Numbered from the stretch's first letter, positions 1 through 11,206 are shown. The stretch is 58,802 nucleotides of DNA from Candidatus Tokpelaia sp. JSC188 (GCA_003331065.1 QENB01000012.1:1-58802), one strand, 5' to 3'. Numbers and translations are program-made. The notes: generated by a model from the sequence alone, not told the origin.

Positions 1-1632
1 CGTACGATTTATCATCAGTTTTTCAAGGGCTTCTTGTACCAGCACTTCACTTTCTGCATCAAGAGCAGAGGTAGCTTCGTCCAGAAGAAGGATTGGTGCA
101 TTGCGTAAAACCGCACGAGCAATGGCAATACGCTGTTTCTGTCCACCAGACAGTGTGATGCCGCGTTCGCCAACCCATGTATCAAAACCGTTTTTTAATG
201 ACATAATAAAATCATAAGCATTGGCTGCATGGGCGGCATTTTCAAGATCGCTTTCTGTCGCATCTTCTTTCCCAAAGATAATATTCTGCCGCAAGGTATC
301 ATTGAATATAGCCGTATCTTGAGCAACATAGGCAATATGTGCCCGAATATCATACGGAGAAGCCTGTTGCAGATTAACTCCATTAAGGCATATTTCTCCC
401 TTTTGCGGATCATAAAATCTTAAGAGTAAGTAGAAAATCGTGCTTTTCCCTGCACCTGAGGGGCCAACAATAGCTATGGTTTCACCCGACCTAACAGAAA
501 AGCTCAACTGATTGATAGAAAATACATTGGGGAAAAGATAGGCGAAGCTAACATTATTAAAACTGATACAGCCTCGGAACGGAATCAATAACTTCTGCTC
601 CTTTTTTGGTTCTTGGATATCCGATTTTTCATGTAGCAATTCAGTTAGGCGCTCTGCAGCACCTGCAGCTTGAGCGAATTCTCCGCCCACTTCTGACAAT
701 TGTCCGAAGGCACCTGCTGCCAAAACGGCATAGATGATGAATTGTCCAAGCGTTCCAGCTGTCATATAGCCATTTAATACGTCCTGCGAACCAATCCACA
801 AGACAACGATAACACTACCAAATATTGAAAAAATGGCGAATCCTGTTAGAAGTGCGCGAGATAAGACTGACCGCTTTGCCGCTTGAAATGCTGTTGTGAC
901 TAAATTTGAAAATCGCGTAACAGCAGAAAGCTGAGCATTAAATGCCTGAACAGTGCGGATTGCAGCAATTTGTTCGGAAGCCAATGCATTGGCATTAGCG
1001 AGTTTATCATGTGATATTCGTGTTTGCTTCTTTACTTTCCGGCCCATTCCGATTAATGGGATAAGTACAATTGGGATGGTTGCAAGCGCTGTAATTGATA
1101 ACCTAGGACTTGTAATTGTCATCATAGCAATAGCACCAATAGCCATAATGACATTACGAAGCATAATTGAAACCGCTGCACCAATCACAGATTTGATCTG
1201 CGTTGTATCAGATGATAGTCGAGATATGATTTCCCCAGAATGGGAACGATCATAGAATCTCGGAGAAAGACTGACAAGATGTGCGAACACATCACGGCGT
1301 AATTCAGAAATAACTTGTTCACCTAATATAATAACACTGTAGTATCTTATAGCTGAGGCCAGCGCTAACACACCGGCCAGAAGAAGCAGTATAGTAAAAT
1401 AAGAGTTGACCATAGTATTCTTGAGAGTCGAAAAACCATGATCTATCGTGCGGCGAGTAATCACAGGCAAAAGCAACATAACTAGGGCAGCAACAATTAA
1501 TGAAATAAAGGCCGATAGTGCTAAATATTTGTGATGCCTGATATAGGGATAAAGTGTGGCTAAAGGCCTTAGGTTGTATTTTTTTGGAGCTATACTATTT
1601 TTTGTTTGGTAAAATTTACAAGAATTGGCCAT
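1..1632 (-). CDS. MsbA-like ABC transporter, fused permease/ATPase (3' end cut by window)
   Basis: Half-size ABC exporter with the membrane domain first and the nucleotide-binding domain second, read on the minus strand from the ATG at 1632; 544 codons are present and the frame runs off the window start. An N-terminal cytosolic stretch is followed by several hydrophobic helices. Then come Walker A (GPSGAGKST), the signature TLSGGQKQR and Walker B (ILLLDEATSALD). Only the extreme C-terminus is missing. Such proteins flip lipids, LPS precursors or drugs across the inner membrane; the substrate cannot be told from sequence. It is divergent from rpmE. The family call is secure, the specific function is not. 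Confidence 0.9.
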   Translation of the reverse strand, partial: MANSCKFYQTKNSIAPKKYNLRPLATLYPYIRHHKYLALSAFISLIVAALVMLLLPVITRRTIDHGFSTLKNTMVNSYFTILLLLAGVLALASAIRYYSVIILGEQVISELRRDVFAHLVSLSPRFYDRSHSGEIISRLSSDTTQIKSVIGAAVSIMLRNVIMAIGAIAMMTITSPRLSITALATIPIVLIPLIGMGRKVKKQTRISHDKLANANALASEQIAAIRTVQAFNAQLSAVTRFSNLVTTAFQAAKRSVLSRALLTGFAIFSIFGSVIVVLWIGSQDVLNGYMTAGTLGQFIIYAVLAAGAFGQLSEVGGEFAQAAGAAERLTELLHEKSDIQEPKKEQKLLIPFRGCISFNNVSFAYLFPNVFSINQLSFSVRSGETIAIVGPSGAGKSTIFYLLLRFYDPQKGEICLNGVNLQQASPYDIRAHIAYVAQDTAIFNDTLRQNIIFGKEDATESDLENAAHAANAYDFIMSLKNGFDTWVGERGITLSGGQKQRIAIARAVLRNAPILLLDEATSALDAESEVLVQEALEKLMINRT

Positions 1633-1811
1633 TTGGATATTGTGCTCTTGCTATCTTCATAAAGTTGATGTATTGGATGGCTTTGGAATTCTTTGGGACT
1701 TTTTGAGTCGTTGGATTAATGTTAAAAATAACAAAGGATAAATCCAGATGATACCCTTGAATTTTGATATTCGAAGAATAGTAGTGGTGAGTTTAGAGAG
1801 TAGGGAAAGTT

Positions 1812-2033
1812 ATGAAGCCCGATATTCATCCTGATTATCATGTTATCAAAGTCGTTATGACCGATGGAAAGGAATATCAGACTCGTTCAACATGGGGAAA
1901 GAAAGGGGATAGTCTTAATCTTGACATTGACCCAACTACCCACCCAGCATGGACTGGAGGTTCTCAGACACTTGTTGACCGTGGTGGTCGTGTTTCCAAA
2001 TTCAAGAGCCGTTTCGGTAATCTCGGATTTTAA
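1812..2033 (+). CDS. rpmE: 50S ribosomal protein L31
   Basis: Small ribosomal protein of the large subunit, 73 residues, beginning [10 protein letters not shown], the typical L31 N-terminus. The zinc-binding cysteines of zinc-type L31 are absent, as in many alphaproteobacterial copies. The C-terminal segment KFKSRFG is also typical. It stands alone after a divergent ABC transporter gene and 79 bases before rimM, where rpsP would be expected. Confidence 0.95.
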   Translation: MKPDIHPDYHVIKVVMTDGKEYQTRSTWGKKGDSLNLDIDPTTHPAWTGGSQTLVDRGGRVSKFKSRFGNLGF

Positions 2034-2112
2034 GATGTTATGTATAAAGGGCGATAATCCTTTTGCTTTGCCGAAAGGCGTTGCCGTGTAAATTAGTTGC
2101 AAAGAAGCGGAG

Positions 2113-2631
2113 ATGTCAAGGGGTAAAAAATCTGTTTTGGTAGCAGTTGTCGGTGCTGCCCATGGTATACAGGGTGGGGTGCGTGTAAAATTCTTTACTA
2201 CTAATCCATTGAATTTAAGCATGTACGGCCCACTTTGTGATAAAAATGGGAAAAGCTATCAGATAAAGTTACTTAGGCAACAGAAAACACTGATTATTGT
2301 TCATTTTGAGGGAATTAATGATCGTACTCAAGCAGAAGAGTTGAATGGGACAAAGTTATTTATTGATTGTATATACCTGCCTAATGATCTTGAGGATGAT
2401 GAGTTTTATCAGGATGATCTGATTGGTTTTACTGCTTTTGATTCTAATGGCAGAGAAATGGGCTTCGTTTCGGCATTTTTTAATTTCGGAGCAGGGGATA
2501 TTGTAGAGATCACCATAAAAGGCGGGACAAATCAGCTTATTCCTTTTACGAAGATAGCAATTCCGCATATCGATATGACAGTAAAGCGAATTGTTATTAA
2601 CCCCATAGCCTCCGGTCTTGAATCGCATTGA
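2113..2631 (+). CDS. rimM: 16S rRNA processing protein RimM
   Basis: Ribosome maturation factor that binds S19 in the 30S head and assists 16S rRNA processing. It has 172 residues: an N-terminal RimM barrel (AAHGIQGGVRVKFFT near residue 15) and a C-terminal PRC-barrel-like half (residues about 95-165, ending IPFTKIAIPHID). A GCGGAG ribosome-binding site sits just before the ATG. It lies directly upstream of trmD in the conserved rimM-trmD-rplS order. The normal upstream partner rpsP is not in this window. Confidence 0.93.
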   Translation: MSRGKKSVLVAVVGAAHGIQGGVRVKFFTTNPLNLSMYGPLCDKNGKSYQIKLLRQQKTLIIVHFEGINDRTQAEELNGTKLFIDCIYLPNDLEDDEFYQDDLIGFTAFDSNGREMGFVSAFFNFGAGDIVEITIKGGTNQLIPFTKIAIPHIDMTVKRIVINPIASGLESH

Positions 2632-2646
2632 CTGTGAGGTATGATT

Positions 2647-3348
2647 ATGGGTTTTCATGCGACAATTCTTACTTTGTATCCTGAAATGTTCCCTGGACCA
2701 CTTGGGAATTCTCTTGCTGGTAAGGCTCTTGAGAAAAAAATATGGTCGCTTAAAACGTACCAGATTCGTAATTTTGCAACAGATCGACATCGTTCCGTTG
2801 ATGATACACCTGCAGGCGGTGGGGCTGGGATGGTGATGAGGGCGGATATTTTAGCACATGCGATTGACGATATAAGCAGTCTAGAATTCCCGCGTTTTCT
2901 GATGAGTCCGCGCGGGTTATGTTTTAATCAGGCCATGGCATATGAGATAGCTAGCCTCGAGAGAGCAACATTTATCTGTAGCCGTTTCGAAGGGGTTGAT
3001 GAACGCATTATTGAAGCTAGAAATTTAATCGAAATTTCTGTTGGTGATTATATTTTATCGGGAGGAGAAATTGCAGTTCTTGTTATTCTAGATGCCGTTA
3101 TACGCCTCCTTCATGGGGTGATAGGTAATGTAGAATCGCAGCACAATGAAAGTTTTGAAAACGGGCTTCTGGAGCATCCTCAGTATACAAGACCACAGAT
3201 TTTTGAAGACCAAGAAATCCCGCAGATTCTTTCTTCTGGAGATCATCGTGCAATACTTGAATGGCGCAAATCTCAAGCCGAAGCTATAACAAAGGTGCGC
3301 AGACCTGATCTCTGGTCAACTTATCAAAAGAAACACAGAAAAACTTGA
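2647..3348 (+). CDS. trmD: tRNA (guanine-N1-)-methyltransferase TrmD
   Basis: SPOUT methyltransferase making m1G37 in tRNAs read at NNG codons, which prevents +1 frameshifting; it acts as a dimer in the cytosol. 233 residues from the ATG at 2647. That start is preferred over the ATG at 2641 because the GAGG ribosome-binding site at 2636-2639 would leave only one base before 2641. Visible motifs: [15 protein letters not shown] at the N-terminus, [10 protein letters not shown], and the trefoil-knot AdoMet loop GDYILSGGE. It follows rimM and precedes rplS. Confidence 0.95.
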   Translation: MGFHATILTLYPEMFPGPLGNSLAGKALEKKIWSLKTYQIRNFATDRHRSVDDTPAGGGAGMVMRADILAHAIDDISSLEFPRFLMSPRGLCFNQAMAYEIASLERATFICSRFEGVDERIIEARNLIEISVGDYILSGGEIAVLVILDAVIRLLHGVIGNVESQHNESFENGLLEHPQYTRPQIFEDQEIPQILSSGDHRAILEWRKSQAEAITKVRRPDLWSTYQKKHRKT

Positions 3349-3500
3349 TTTGCATTGTACATAGATGTATTGTTCCTTGTGGTGTTAAATCTAAGGAAAA
3401 TTAAGCTCGCTTCTGCCATAGCACCTGTCTTTTAGACCTGATTTTTGCAGCAAGTGTTGGATATTTCCACTGTTCGAAAAGAATATTAAAGGATAAGGAA

Positions 3501-3884
3501 ATGAATATTATTGCAAAAATTGAAGCAGAACAATGTGCAAAGATTAAAGAAAAACGCGTCCTTCCAGCTTTCCAGCCAGGTGACACACTGCGTGTAATGG
3601 TGCGTGTGATGGAAGGTACGCGCACTAGAGTGCAAGCTTATGAAGGTGTCTGCATTGCACGTTCTGGTGGTAGCTTAAATGAGACTTTTACTGTGCGTAA
3701 AATTTCTTATGGTGAGGGCGTTGAACGTGTTTTTCCCGTCTATTCCCCGCTAATTGAGAAAGTAGAGCTTCTCCGTCGTGGTAGGGTACGTCGCGCCAAG
3801 CTTTACTATCTACGTAGCCTAACAGGCAAAGCCGCCCGTATTCCCGAAAAGAAAGATCTTTACAAGAAAAAATTGAAATTCTAG
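3501..3884 (+). CDS. rplS: 50S ribosomal protein L19
   Basis: L19 sits at the 30S-50S interface. The 127-residue product has the canonical [21 protein letters not shown] segment in two overlapping parts and the C-terminal RRAKLYYLR motif. An AAGGA ribosome-binding site precedes the ATG. A 152-base gap separates it from trmD, so it may have its own promoter. A stem-loop at 4078-4107 downstream could end the transcript. Confidence 0.96.
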   Translation: MNIIAKIEAEQCAKIKEKRVLPAFQPGDTLRVMVRVMEGTRTRVQAYEGVCIARSGGSLNETFTVRKISYGEGVERVFPVYSPLIEKVELLRRGRVRRAKLYYLRSLTGKAARIPEKKDLYKKKLKF

Positions 3885-4206
3885 TAAAACAGCTAACTTA
3901 AAGCTTTAATTCTTTTGAGAATGTGTTTTTTTGCTTTCTTTAGGTATGCCTTTGCCAAAATCAATGGAAGGTTATGCATGCTTAGAAACTACTTTAGGTA
4001 TTCCCCTTGCGCATTTTTTGCAAAGTGGTAGAGTGGTCAGGTTCATGTAAGTTTCGATAGGGAACTTCCCGTTTTATAAAGCACTAAATACTCAATTTGG
4101 TGCTTTTATGATTCTTTTGATTCAGCTTTGAAACGATTTATGGATTTTTCATCAGCAGCATGTCATCTTCTTGAACAAATGTTCAGATCTTTAGATTGGA
4201 AACGAA
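3885..4206. other. Gap between rplS and leuC
   Basis: 322 bases with no convincing gene. It holds a likely intrinsic terminator (4078-4107) and a tiny GGGAA-C-TTCCC palindrome about 20 bases before it. The leuC promoter must lie in the last 100 bases, but no clear -35/-10 pair stands out. Confidence 0.5.
4078..4107 (+). terminator. Putative intrinsic terminator after rplS
   Basis: Arms AAAGCAC (4078-4084) and GTGCTTT (4100-4106) can form a 7-bp stem followed by a short T-rich run. Position downstream of rplS and before leuC suits a terminator for the ribosomal block. Confidence 0.5.
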
Positions 4207-5613
4207 ATGCGTATGCCACGTACACTCTACGATAAAATTTTTGATAGCCATGTTATTAAACAGCAAAAGGATGGCACTTGCCTTCTCTATATTGACCGCC
4301 ACTTGGTACATGAGGTAACTAGCCCACAGGCTTTTGAAGGATTGCGTGTGGCACAGCGATGTGTGCGCCACCCTGAAAAGACACTTGCTGTTGTTGATCA
4401 CAATATCCCAACAACAGCGAATCGTTTTGAAGGGATAAAAAATAAGGAAAGCCGTATTCAGATTGAAGAACTTGCCAGAAATGCACAAGAGTTTGGCATT
4501 GAATATTATTCAGAAAAGGATTCTCGGCAAGGTATAGTGCATGTTGTTGGCCCTGAGCAGGGATTTATCTTGCCCGGTATGACGGTTGTTTGCGGTGACA
4601 GCCATACATCCACACATGGGGCATTTGGTGTTCTTGCCCATGGCATAGGTACTTCAGAAGTTGAGCATGTGTTAGCGACACAGACGCTTGTCCAGAAAAA
4701 AGCAAAAAACATGCTTGTACGCGTTGATGGCAGATTACCGCTCAGCATAGCGGCTAAGGATGTAGTGCTTGCCATCATCGGTAAAATCGGCACTGCTGGT
4801 GGAACAGGGTATGTGATTGAATATACGGGAGAGGTTATTAAAGAGCTTTCAATGGAAGGACGCATGACTGTTTGCAATATGTCAATTGAAGGCGGTGCCC
4901 GTGCCGGGATGATAACACCTGATGAAAAAACCTTTAAGTATGTTCTAGGACGTCCACGAACACCAAAAGGTGAAGTACTGAAACAGGCGATCCGTTATTG
5001 GAAAACGCTGAAGTCTGATGAAGATGCCCGTTATGATAAGGTCGTGACGATTGATGCAGAAAAACTGGCTCCTATATTGACATGGGGTTCTTCTCCAGAA
5101 GATATTGTTTCTATTACTGGTGTAGTGCCTAATCCAGAAGAAATTAAAGATGAAACTTTACGTCTTTCAAAGAAGCGCGCGCTTGAATATATGGGGCTTG
5201 TACCAGGCATGAAGATGACAGATATCACAATCGATCGTGTATTTATAGGTTCATGTACTAATGGTCGAATTGAAGATTTGCGCATCGCAGCAATGATTGC
5301 CAAGGGGCGTCATGTAGCTAAAGGGATCTCAGCCATGGTTGTACCAGGTTCTGGTCTTGTCAAAGGACAGGCCGAAGCTGAAGGATTGGATAAGATTTTT
5401 ATAGATGCGGGATTTGAGTGGCGCGAACCAGGTTGTTCCATGTGTCTTGCCATGAATGATGACCGTCTACAGCCAGGTGAGAGGTGTGCTTCTACATCGA
5501 ATCGCAATTTTGAAGGACGGCAAGGCTACAAGGGGCGTACACACCTAGTTTCCCCAGCCATGGCTGCGGCTGCGGCTATTGCCGGTCATTTTGTTGATGT
5601 ACGAGATTGGTAA
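4207..5613 (+). CDS. leuC: 3-isopropylmalate dehydratase large subunit
   Basis: Aconitase-family enzyme that isomerises 2-isopropylmalate to 3-isopropylmalate in leucine synthesis, as a heterodimer with LeuD. 468 residues, normal length. Iron-sulfur ligands are visible in GSCTNGR (about residue 347) and in GCSMCLAMN (about 407-415); the family signature [14 protein letters not shown] is also present. leuD and leuB are not in the window, so the pathway must be completed elsewhere. The start has PRTLYDKIF, standard for the family. Confidence 0.96.
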   Translation: MRMPRTLYDKIFDSHVIKQQKDGTCLLYIDRHLVHEVTSPQAFEGLRVAQRCVRHPEKTLAVVDHNIPTTANRFEGIKNKESRIQIEELARNAQEFGIEYYSEKDSRQGIVHVVGPEQGFILPGMTVVCGDSHTSTHGAFGVLAHGIGTSEVEHVLATQTLVQKKAKNMLVRVDGRLPLSIAAKDVVLAIIGKIGTAGGTGYVIEYTGEVIKELSMEGRMTVCNMSIEGGARAGMITPDEKTFKYVLGRPRTPKGEVLKQAIRYWKTLKSDEDARYDKVVTIDAEKLAPILTWGSSPEDIVSITGVVPNPEEIKDETLRLSKKRALEYMGLVPGMKMTDITIDRVFIGSCTNGRIEDLRIAAMIAKGRHVAKGISAMVVPGSGLVKGQAEAEGLDKIFIDAGFEWREPGCSMCLAMNDDRLQPGERCASTSNRNFEGRQGYKGRTHLVSPAMAAAAAIAGHFVDVRDW

Positions 5614-6167
5614 CAATTCATCTATTTTTCTTGTAATTCTTATCTGTGAATGTCGAAAGTATAGCAAAATAAAAATGAGGTTTCTTTCTAGTCATTGTCT
5701 TTTTAAGGTTGATAATTTATCGGGAAGGTACAGACATTAGTTAATTATATTGTATAAAAGCCAAGAAAATAGGTGATATTGTATTGCAGATTATCGACAA
5801 TAAAAATTATAGCAGACAGGTGATATTGATTTTTAATAATTCTGTATTTACTGAGGATATCGGGCCTTTTTTTTATGAGTAAATTTCGGCTAAATTGATT
5901 CAGTAAGATTTGATATCATCTAGTTGAATTATGTCTATGTTATAGTCGTGTTTTTAAAGTATTATGATTTTTTTGATGCAAAATACAAAACTGCAAAAGA
6001 CCTTTTTTGCCAACAGTCTGCGATTGTGCTAAGTCATCTGCTTGATTAATGATAAAGAGCTAAGACAAAAGAGGAAAACGCCCTTAGTAATGAAATCTCT
6101 GCGTGACAGGTTTAAATTTTCTGATTAGTGTTCGCTTAGAGTCAAAAGTTAGATTTTGGGAATATTT
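5614..6167. other. Long AT-rich gap before sdhC
   Basis: 554 bases between leuC and sdhC with stops in all frames. No protein relic recognised. It presumably holds the sdhCDAB promoter and 5' leader; I could not assign a convincing promoter by eye. Confidence 0.5.
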
Positions 6168-6566
6168 ATGACAAAGACGACAATTTCTGAACGTCCGGTC
6201 TCGCCTCATATCAGCATTTATCGTTGGTCAATTACCATGGCAATGTCGATTGCTCATCGTGTTTCTGGTGGCGCACTTTATATCGGTACTGTTTTTCTTG
6301 CGGTATGGCTAGAAAGCATTGCTTATAAAAAGGAAGTATTTGAGACTATCAACACCATTTACAGTTCCTTTCTAGGGAACACAGTGCTATTTTTTTATAC
6401 CTTTGCCCTTATTCATCACCTTGTTGGCGGGATACGATACTTATTCTGGGATTTTAGCCCAAGTCTTCTTGAAAAGAAGCGTGCCACTCAAATAGCCAAA
6501 TCAACGGTATTTATTTCAATTTTTTTGACACTTCTTATTTGGTGGTGTGTCTCTGCTATGCTCTAA
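6168..6566 (+). CDS. sdhC: Succinate dehydrogenase cytochrome b556 subunit
   Basis: Membrane anchor subunit of complex II, carrying heme b and part of the ubiquinone site together with SdhD. 132 residues from the ATG at 6168; a TTG at 6156 would add four residues but has no better ribosome-binding site. The family signature RPVSPHISIYRW and SIAHRVSGG near the N-terminus, then three hydrophobic helices with the heme-ligand region ALIHHLVGGIRYL. First gene of sdhCDAB; spacing to sdhD is 14 bases. Confidence 0.95.
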   Translation: MTKTTISERPVSPHISIYRWSITMAMSIAHRVSGGALYIGTVFLAVWLESIAYKKEVFETINTIYSSFLGNTVLFFYTFALIHHLVGGIRYLFWDFSPSLLEKKRATQIAKSTVFISIFLTLLIWWCVSAML

Positions 6567-6580
6567 TTGGAGAGAAAATA

Positions 6581-6967
6581 ATGAAAAAAGACTTTAAAAC
6601 ACCTCTTAGTAAGGTAAGAGGTCTTGGATCATCCAAGGATGGAACTCAAGATTTTTGGATGCAGCGTTTCACAGCACTGGCAAATATCCCGCTATTTATT
6701 TTCTTCATCATACTTGTTATGGCGCTTGTTGGTAAAGACTATGAGCATGTACATAACATTTTGGCCAATCCAATTGTTGCTCTTATCGTAGGACTAATGA
6801 TTCTTTCGAGCATTTACCATATGAAACTTGGTATGCAAGTCATCATTGAAGATTATGTTCACAATGATAGGTGCCGTATTTTCATCCTTGCGCTGAATAT
6901 TTTCTTTTCTTTTGTCATGGGCGGCGCATGTATTTTGGCACTTCTGAAGATCGCGTTGGGGGGATGA
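6581..6967 (+). CDS. sdhD: Succinate dehydrogenase hydrophobic anchor subunit
   Basis: Second membrane anchor of complex II, 128 residues. The ATG at 6581 has a good GGAGAG ribosome-binding site; an upstream in-frame start inside sdhC is unlikely. N-terminal [21 protein letters not shown] is typical for alphaproteobacterial SdhD, followed by three transmembrane helices. The motif [15 protein letters not shown] carries the histidine and the aspartate-tyrosine region used for heme and quinone. Confidence 0.94.
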   Translation: MKKDFKTPLSKVRGLGSSKDGTQDFWMQRFTALANIPLFIFFIILVMALVGKDYEHVHNILANPIVALIVGLMILSSIYHMKLGMQVIIEDYVHNDRCRIFILALNIFFSFVMGGACILALLKIALGG

Positions 6968-6971
6968 CTTC

Positions 6972-8816
6972 ATGGCTACGAATAAAAATGCTGCAGCATC
7001 AGCTACTGGCAAAAACCTTTATTATTTTATCGATCACAAATTTGATGTCGTTGTTGTCGGTGCTGGTGGCGCTGGCTTACGTGCAACACTTGGTATGGCA
7101 GAACAGGGTTTTAAGACTGCCTGTATCACCAAAGTTTTTCCGACACGTTCTCATACTGTTGCTGCGCAAGGTGGAATTGCTGCCTCCCTTTCGAATATGG
7201 GGCCCGATAATTGGCAGTGGCATATGTATGATACGATCAAGGGATCGGACTGGCTTGGAGATATAGATGCAACGGAGTATCTAGTACGTGAAGCACCAAC
7301 TGCTGTCTATGAGCTCGAGCATTATGGTGTGCCATTTTCACGTACTGAAGAAGGTAAGATTTATCAACGCCCTTTTGGTGGTCATACTACCAAGTTTGGA
7401 GAAGGCCCTCCTGTGCAGCGTACCTGCGCTGCTGCCGATCGTACAGGACATGCCATTTTACATACGCTTTATGGCCAAAGTTTAAAACATAATGCTCAGT
7501 TCTTTATTGAATATTTTGCACTTGACTTAGTTATGACTGATGGTGTTGTAACAGGTATTATTGCTTGGAACCTCGATGATGGCACCATTCACCGTTTTTC
7601 AACAAAGATGGTCGTTTTAGCCACTGGCGGCTATGGTCGCGCCTATTTCTCCACTACTTCTGCCCATACCTGCACAGGAGATGGCACTGGCATGGTAGCT
7701 CGTGCTGGATTTCCACTACAAGATATGGAATTTATCCAGTTTCACCCAACTGGTATTTATGGATCAGGCTGTCTAATCACTGAAGGTGCACGTGGTGAAG
7801 GCGGGTACCTTGTCAATGCGGAAGGGGAACGTTTCATGGAGCGTTACGCCCCTTCGTTCAAAGATCTTGCCTCACGTGATGTGGTTTCGCGTTGTATGAC
7901 GATTGAAATCCGTGAAGGTCGGGGCGTTGGAGTGAAAAAGGATCACATTCATTTAGTGCTTAACCATATTGATCCTGCGATTCTTCATGATCGTCTTCCT
8001 GGAATTTCTGAATCAGCTCACATTTTTGCCGGTGTGGATTTGACAAAAGATCCAATTCCTGTTCTTCCAACAGTTCACTATAATATGGGTGGTATTCCTA
8101 CCAATTATTGGGGAGAAGTGTTGAATCCAACACCCATTAATCCGGATTGTGTCCAGCCAGGGCTAATAGCTGTTGGAGAAGTTGGTTGTGCTTCTGTTCA
8201 TGGTGCTAATCGTCTGGGATCAAATTCTCTAATCGATCTTATGGTCTTTGGTCGTGCAGCAGCTATTCGCTCAGGGCAAGTAATTGACCGAAAAAACTCA
8301 ATTCCTGATATTAACCTCGAAGCCTGTGATAGGATCATGGATCGCTTTGACAAAGTGCGTTTTTCCAATGGATCAATACCAACGGCAGAGCTACGTGATA
8401 GAATGCAGCGCACCATGCAAGAAAGTGCAGCTGTTTTCCGTACAGAAGAATCTCTACAAAAAGGTTGCAAGAGTATATCCGCTCTGTGGAAAGAGATATC
8501 TGATTTGAAGGTTTTTGACCGTTCCCTGATCTGGAACTCTGATCTTATGGAAGCAATTGAGCTTAAAAACCTAATGGCTAATGCAATTACTAGCGTTTAT
8601 TCTGCTGAGGCTCGCCGAGAAAGCCGCGGTTCCCATACACGTGAGGATTATCCAGAGCGCGATGACAAGAATTGGCGCAAGCATACGCTGGCGTATTTAT
8701 CAGATGAGGGCAAAGTCACCCTGGCTTATCGCGATGTTCATTTAGATCCATTGACGATACCAAAAAATGGGGGGATTAATCCAAAAAAAATTGCGCCAAA
8801 AAAGCGTATATACTAG
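6972..8816 (+). CDS. sdhA: Succinate dehydrogenase flavoprotein subunit
   Basis: Catalytic subunit of complex II, oxidising succinate to fumarate with covalently bound FAD. 614 residues. Seen: FAD-binding [12 protein letters not shown] (about residue 28), the FAD-attachment segment [10 protein letters not shown], the active-site region QFHPTGIYG, and [11 protein letters not shown] near the C-terminal third. A GGGGGAT ribosome-binding site precedes the ATG only four bases after the sdhD stop. All expected motifs are intact. Confidence 0.97.
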   Translation: MATNKNAAASATGKNLYYFIDHKFDVVVVGAGGAGLRATLGMAEQGFKTACITKVFPTRSHTVAAQGGIAASLSNMGPDNWQWHMYDTIKGSDWLGDIDATEYLVREAPTAVYELEHYGVPFSRTEEGKIYQRPFGGHTTKFGEGPPVQRTCAAADRTGHAILHTLYGQSLKHNAQFFIEYFALDLVMTDGVVTGIIAWNLDDGTIHRFSTKMVVLATGGYGRAYFSTTSAHTCTGDGTGMVARAGFPLQDMEFIQFHPTGIYGSGCLITEGARGEGGYLVNAEGERFMERYAPSFKDLASRDVVSRCMTIEIREGRGVGVKKDHIHLVLNHIDPAILHDRLPGISESAHIFAGVDLTKDPIPVLPTVHYNMGGIPTNYWGEVLNPTPINPDCVQPGLIAVGEVGCASVHGANRLGSNSLIDLMVFGRAAAIRSGQVIDRKNSIPDINLEACDRIMDRFDKVRFSNGSIPTAELRDRMQRTMQESAAVFRTEESLQKGCKSISALWKEISDLKVFDRSLIWNSDLMEAIELKNLMANAITSVYSAEARRESRGSHTREDYPERDDKNWRKHTLAYLSDEGKVTLAYRDVHLDPLTIPKNGGINPKKIAPKKRIY

Positions 8817-8831
8817 AGAAGTAAGTGTAAA

Positions 8832-9611
8832 ATGATTCAGATGATTCTTTCCAGGAATTTGCGGGTTAAACAGGGAAAAATTTGGCCAAAACCACAAAAC
8901 GTAGCTAAGTTAACAGAGTTTCGTATTTATCGTTGGTCACCCGATGATAATGAGAACCCACGGATTGATACTTATTTTGTTGATCGTGATGCTTGCGGCC
9001 CGATGATTCTTGATGGCTTGCTTTATATTAAAAATTATATAGACCAAACATTAGCGCTGCGCCGTTCCTGTCGTGAAGGTATTTGTGGATCTTGTGCCAT
9101 GAATATTGACGGTTCAAACAGCTTAGCTTGTACCAAAGGCATGGACGAGGTAAAATATCCAATTAGAATATATCCGTTGCCATCTATGCCCGTGATAAAG
9201 GATCTTGTGCCTGATTTAACCCACTTCTATGCTCAACACCAGGTTATTGAACCGTGGCTTCAGACTACTTCGCCGATGCCAGAGAAAGAATGGTTGCAAA
9301 GCCGGGAAGATCGCCAGAGGCTAAATGGCCTTTACGAATGCATTTTATGTGCTTGTTGTCAAACATCATGCCCAAGCTATTGGTGGAATAGTGACCGCTA
9401 TCTTGGCCCTGCAGTTCTATTACAGGCGTATCGCTGGATTGCGGATTCGCGCGATGAAGCTAGAGGCGAACGTCTCAACAATTTGGAAGATCCTTTTCGA
9501 CTCTATCGCTGTCATACAATCATAAATTGTGCACAAACTTGCCCTAAAGGACTTAACCCAGCGAAGGCCATTGCTGAAATTAAAAGCTTGATGATTGAGC
9601 GTCGTTTCTGA
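8832..9611 (+). CDS. sdhB: Succinate dehydrogenase iron-sulfur subunit
   Basis: Electron-transfer subunit of complex II. 259 residues with three cluster sites: the [2Fe-2S] ligands in [15 protein letters not shown], then [12 protein letters not shown] and [17 protein letters not shown] for the [4Fe-4S] and [3Fe-4S] clusters. It follows sdhA by 15 bases and completes the operon. The next ATG (8841) would remove only three residues. Confidence 0.96.
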   Translation: MIQMILSRNLRVKQGKIWPKPQNVAKLTEFRIYRWSPDDNENPRIDTYFVDRDACGPMILDGLLYIKNYIDQTLALRRSCREGICGSCAMNIDGSNSLACTKGMDEVKYPIRIYPLPSMPVIKDLVPDLTHFYAQHQVIEPWLQTTSPMPEKEWLQSREDRQRLNGLYECILCACCQTSCPSYWWNSDRYLGPAVLLQAYRWIADSRDEARGERLNNLEDPFRLYRCHTIINCAQTCPKGLNPAKAIAEIKSLMIERRF

Positions 9612-9934
9612 ACTAATTCTGTTAAACGATTAAGACGTTCATAGATTCATCAAGATTTGAATAATATGTTTCCATTATGAGGATATAGCCCTATACCCTC
9701 CCCCTATCTCTATTTCCAACATCGGATGATAGAAATAGGAATATGCCGCTATTGTCAAATTACAGTCAAATACTCCCATAAAACATCCGCCAGACCATAA
9801 CACATATTTATGTATTTTTTGTGAATAGTCGTTAGACTCTGCTTTAAACCTACATAGAGAAATGTCAGAAAATTAGAAACTAAGTTCACAAAAAAAATTG
9901 CATAAAATTGGAAAAGACAACAACTATAATTGTT
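9612..9934. other. Convergent gap between sdhB and lysA
   Basis: 323 non-coding bases between convergent genes. A CTATTTC/GAAATAG inverted repeat near 9710-9750 could form a stem, but it lacks a strong T-run. No gene relic recognised. Confidence 0.45.
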
Positions 9935-11200
9935 TTAAAGCCAGTTTGGCACCTTATCCAGTCCGATAAGATCTTCATAGGAAGGACGAGGACGTATAAC
10001 ATCGTAACGCCTGCCTTCAACTAAAATTTCCGGCACCAAAAGCCTTGTATTATAAGTATTTGACATGACAGCACCGTAAGCACCTGCATTGGTAATTGCT
10101 AAAAGCTCTCCAGGAACAGGTTTTGGTAATCGCCGCGCAAGTCCGAGATAATCTCCTGTTTCGCAGATAGGGCCAACAATATCGGCAAAAATGAGTGTTT
10201 TATTCTGTTTTGCTTCATCAACGGGTATTATTGTATGCCACGCATCATAGAGTGTTGGTCGGATGAGATCATTCATACCTGCATCAACAATAATAAAATT
10301 TTTATCTGCTCCTTTTTTTACATGAATGACAGATGTCACGAGCATACCAGAATTTCCAACAATCATGCGGCCTGGCTCTGCTATCAGTTTAACATTGAGT
10401 GAACCCATGTATTTTTGTACCGTAGCGGCATAATCAGCAGATGATGGCAATGAAGAGCTATCAAAATCATAAGAAATACCAAGGCCACCACCAATATCCA
10501 CATGGCTGATTGTATGACCCATCTGCCTCAGTTCATCGACAAATCGTGCCATGATGGCAAAGGCAGTTTCAAATGGCAATAATTCACAGATCTGACTGCC
10601 GATATGCACGTCAACACCACATATACGGATGCCTGGTAACGAAGCTGCAAGACGATAAGCATCATGTGCTCTAGAAAGTGGTATGCCAAATTTACTTTCT
10701 GATCTTCCGGTTAAAATCTTTTTATGGGTTTTAGCATCGACATCTGGATTAATTCGAAGCGAAGTAGGCGCTTTCTTTCCAACCGCTACAGCTTGTTGTG
10801 AAAGCTGAATTAACTCCGTTTCTGACTCAACATTAAAGCAGTAGATATTTTGCGATAAGGCGAAATTTATCTCATCAACTGTTTTTCCAACACCAGAATA
10901 GACAATTTTTTTTGCCGAAATCTCTGCTGCGAGTGCTCGTCGCATATCTCCTTCAGATACTACATCAGCACCAGCACCCTCTTTCCTTAAAAGAGTTAAG
11001 ATAGCCTGATTAGAATTTGCCTTGAGTGCATAGGCTATAAATATATCCATACCTTTAAAAGCATCACAGAACACACGGAAATTGTGGCGCAAAGCTTCAG
11101 CTGAATAAACATAAAAAGGCGTTCCCTCTGCACAGGCAATAGCTGTCAGGGTGATATCTTCGACGTGTAAAACACCATCACGATACTGAAAATAGCTCAC
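9935..11200 (-). CDS. lysA: Diaminopimelate decarboxylase
   Basis: PLP enzyme making L-lysine from meso-diaminopimelate, the last step of the pathway that dapF feeds. 421 residues from a GTG start at 11200. The PLP lysine lies in YALKANSN (about residue 60). Other landmarks are HIGSQI, the glycine-rich phosphate loop DIGGGLGI, and EPGRMIVGNSG; a C-terminal CETGD motif carries the active-site cysteine. It starts six bases after the small lipoprotein gene, so the two are almost certainly co-transcribed. Confidence 0.96.
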   Translation of the reverse strand: MSYFQYRDGVLHVEDITLTAIACAEGTPFYVYSAEALRHNFRVFCDAFKGMDIFIAYALKANSNQAILTLLRKEGAGADVVSEGDMRRALAAEISAKKIVYSGVGKTVDEINFALSQNIYCFNVESETELIQLSQQAVAVGKKAPTSLRINPDVDAKTHKKILTGRSESKFGIPLSRAHDAYRLAASLPGIRICGVDVHIGSQICELLPFETAFAIMARFVDELRQMGHTISHVDIGGGLGISYDFDSSSLPSSADYAATVQKYMGSLNVKLIAEPGRMIVGNSGMLVTSVIHVKKGADKNFIIVDAGMNDLIRPTLYDAWHTIIPVDEAKQNKTLIFADIVGPICETGDYLGLARRLPKPVPGELLAITNAGAYGAVMSNTYNTRLLVPEILVEGRRYDVIRPRPSYEDLIGLDKVPNWL

Positions 11201-11206
11201 AATTGT

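Noticed and set aside
195-423. Short frames on both strands at the window start
   Set aside because: They lie inside the ABC exporter gene and share its codon structure only in wrong frames.
4021-4060. tRNA-like words (GGTAGAGTGGTCAGG) after rplS
   Set aside because: No cloverleaf, anticodon stem or T arm can be built around them.
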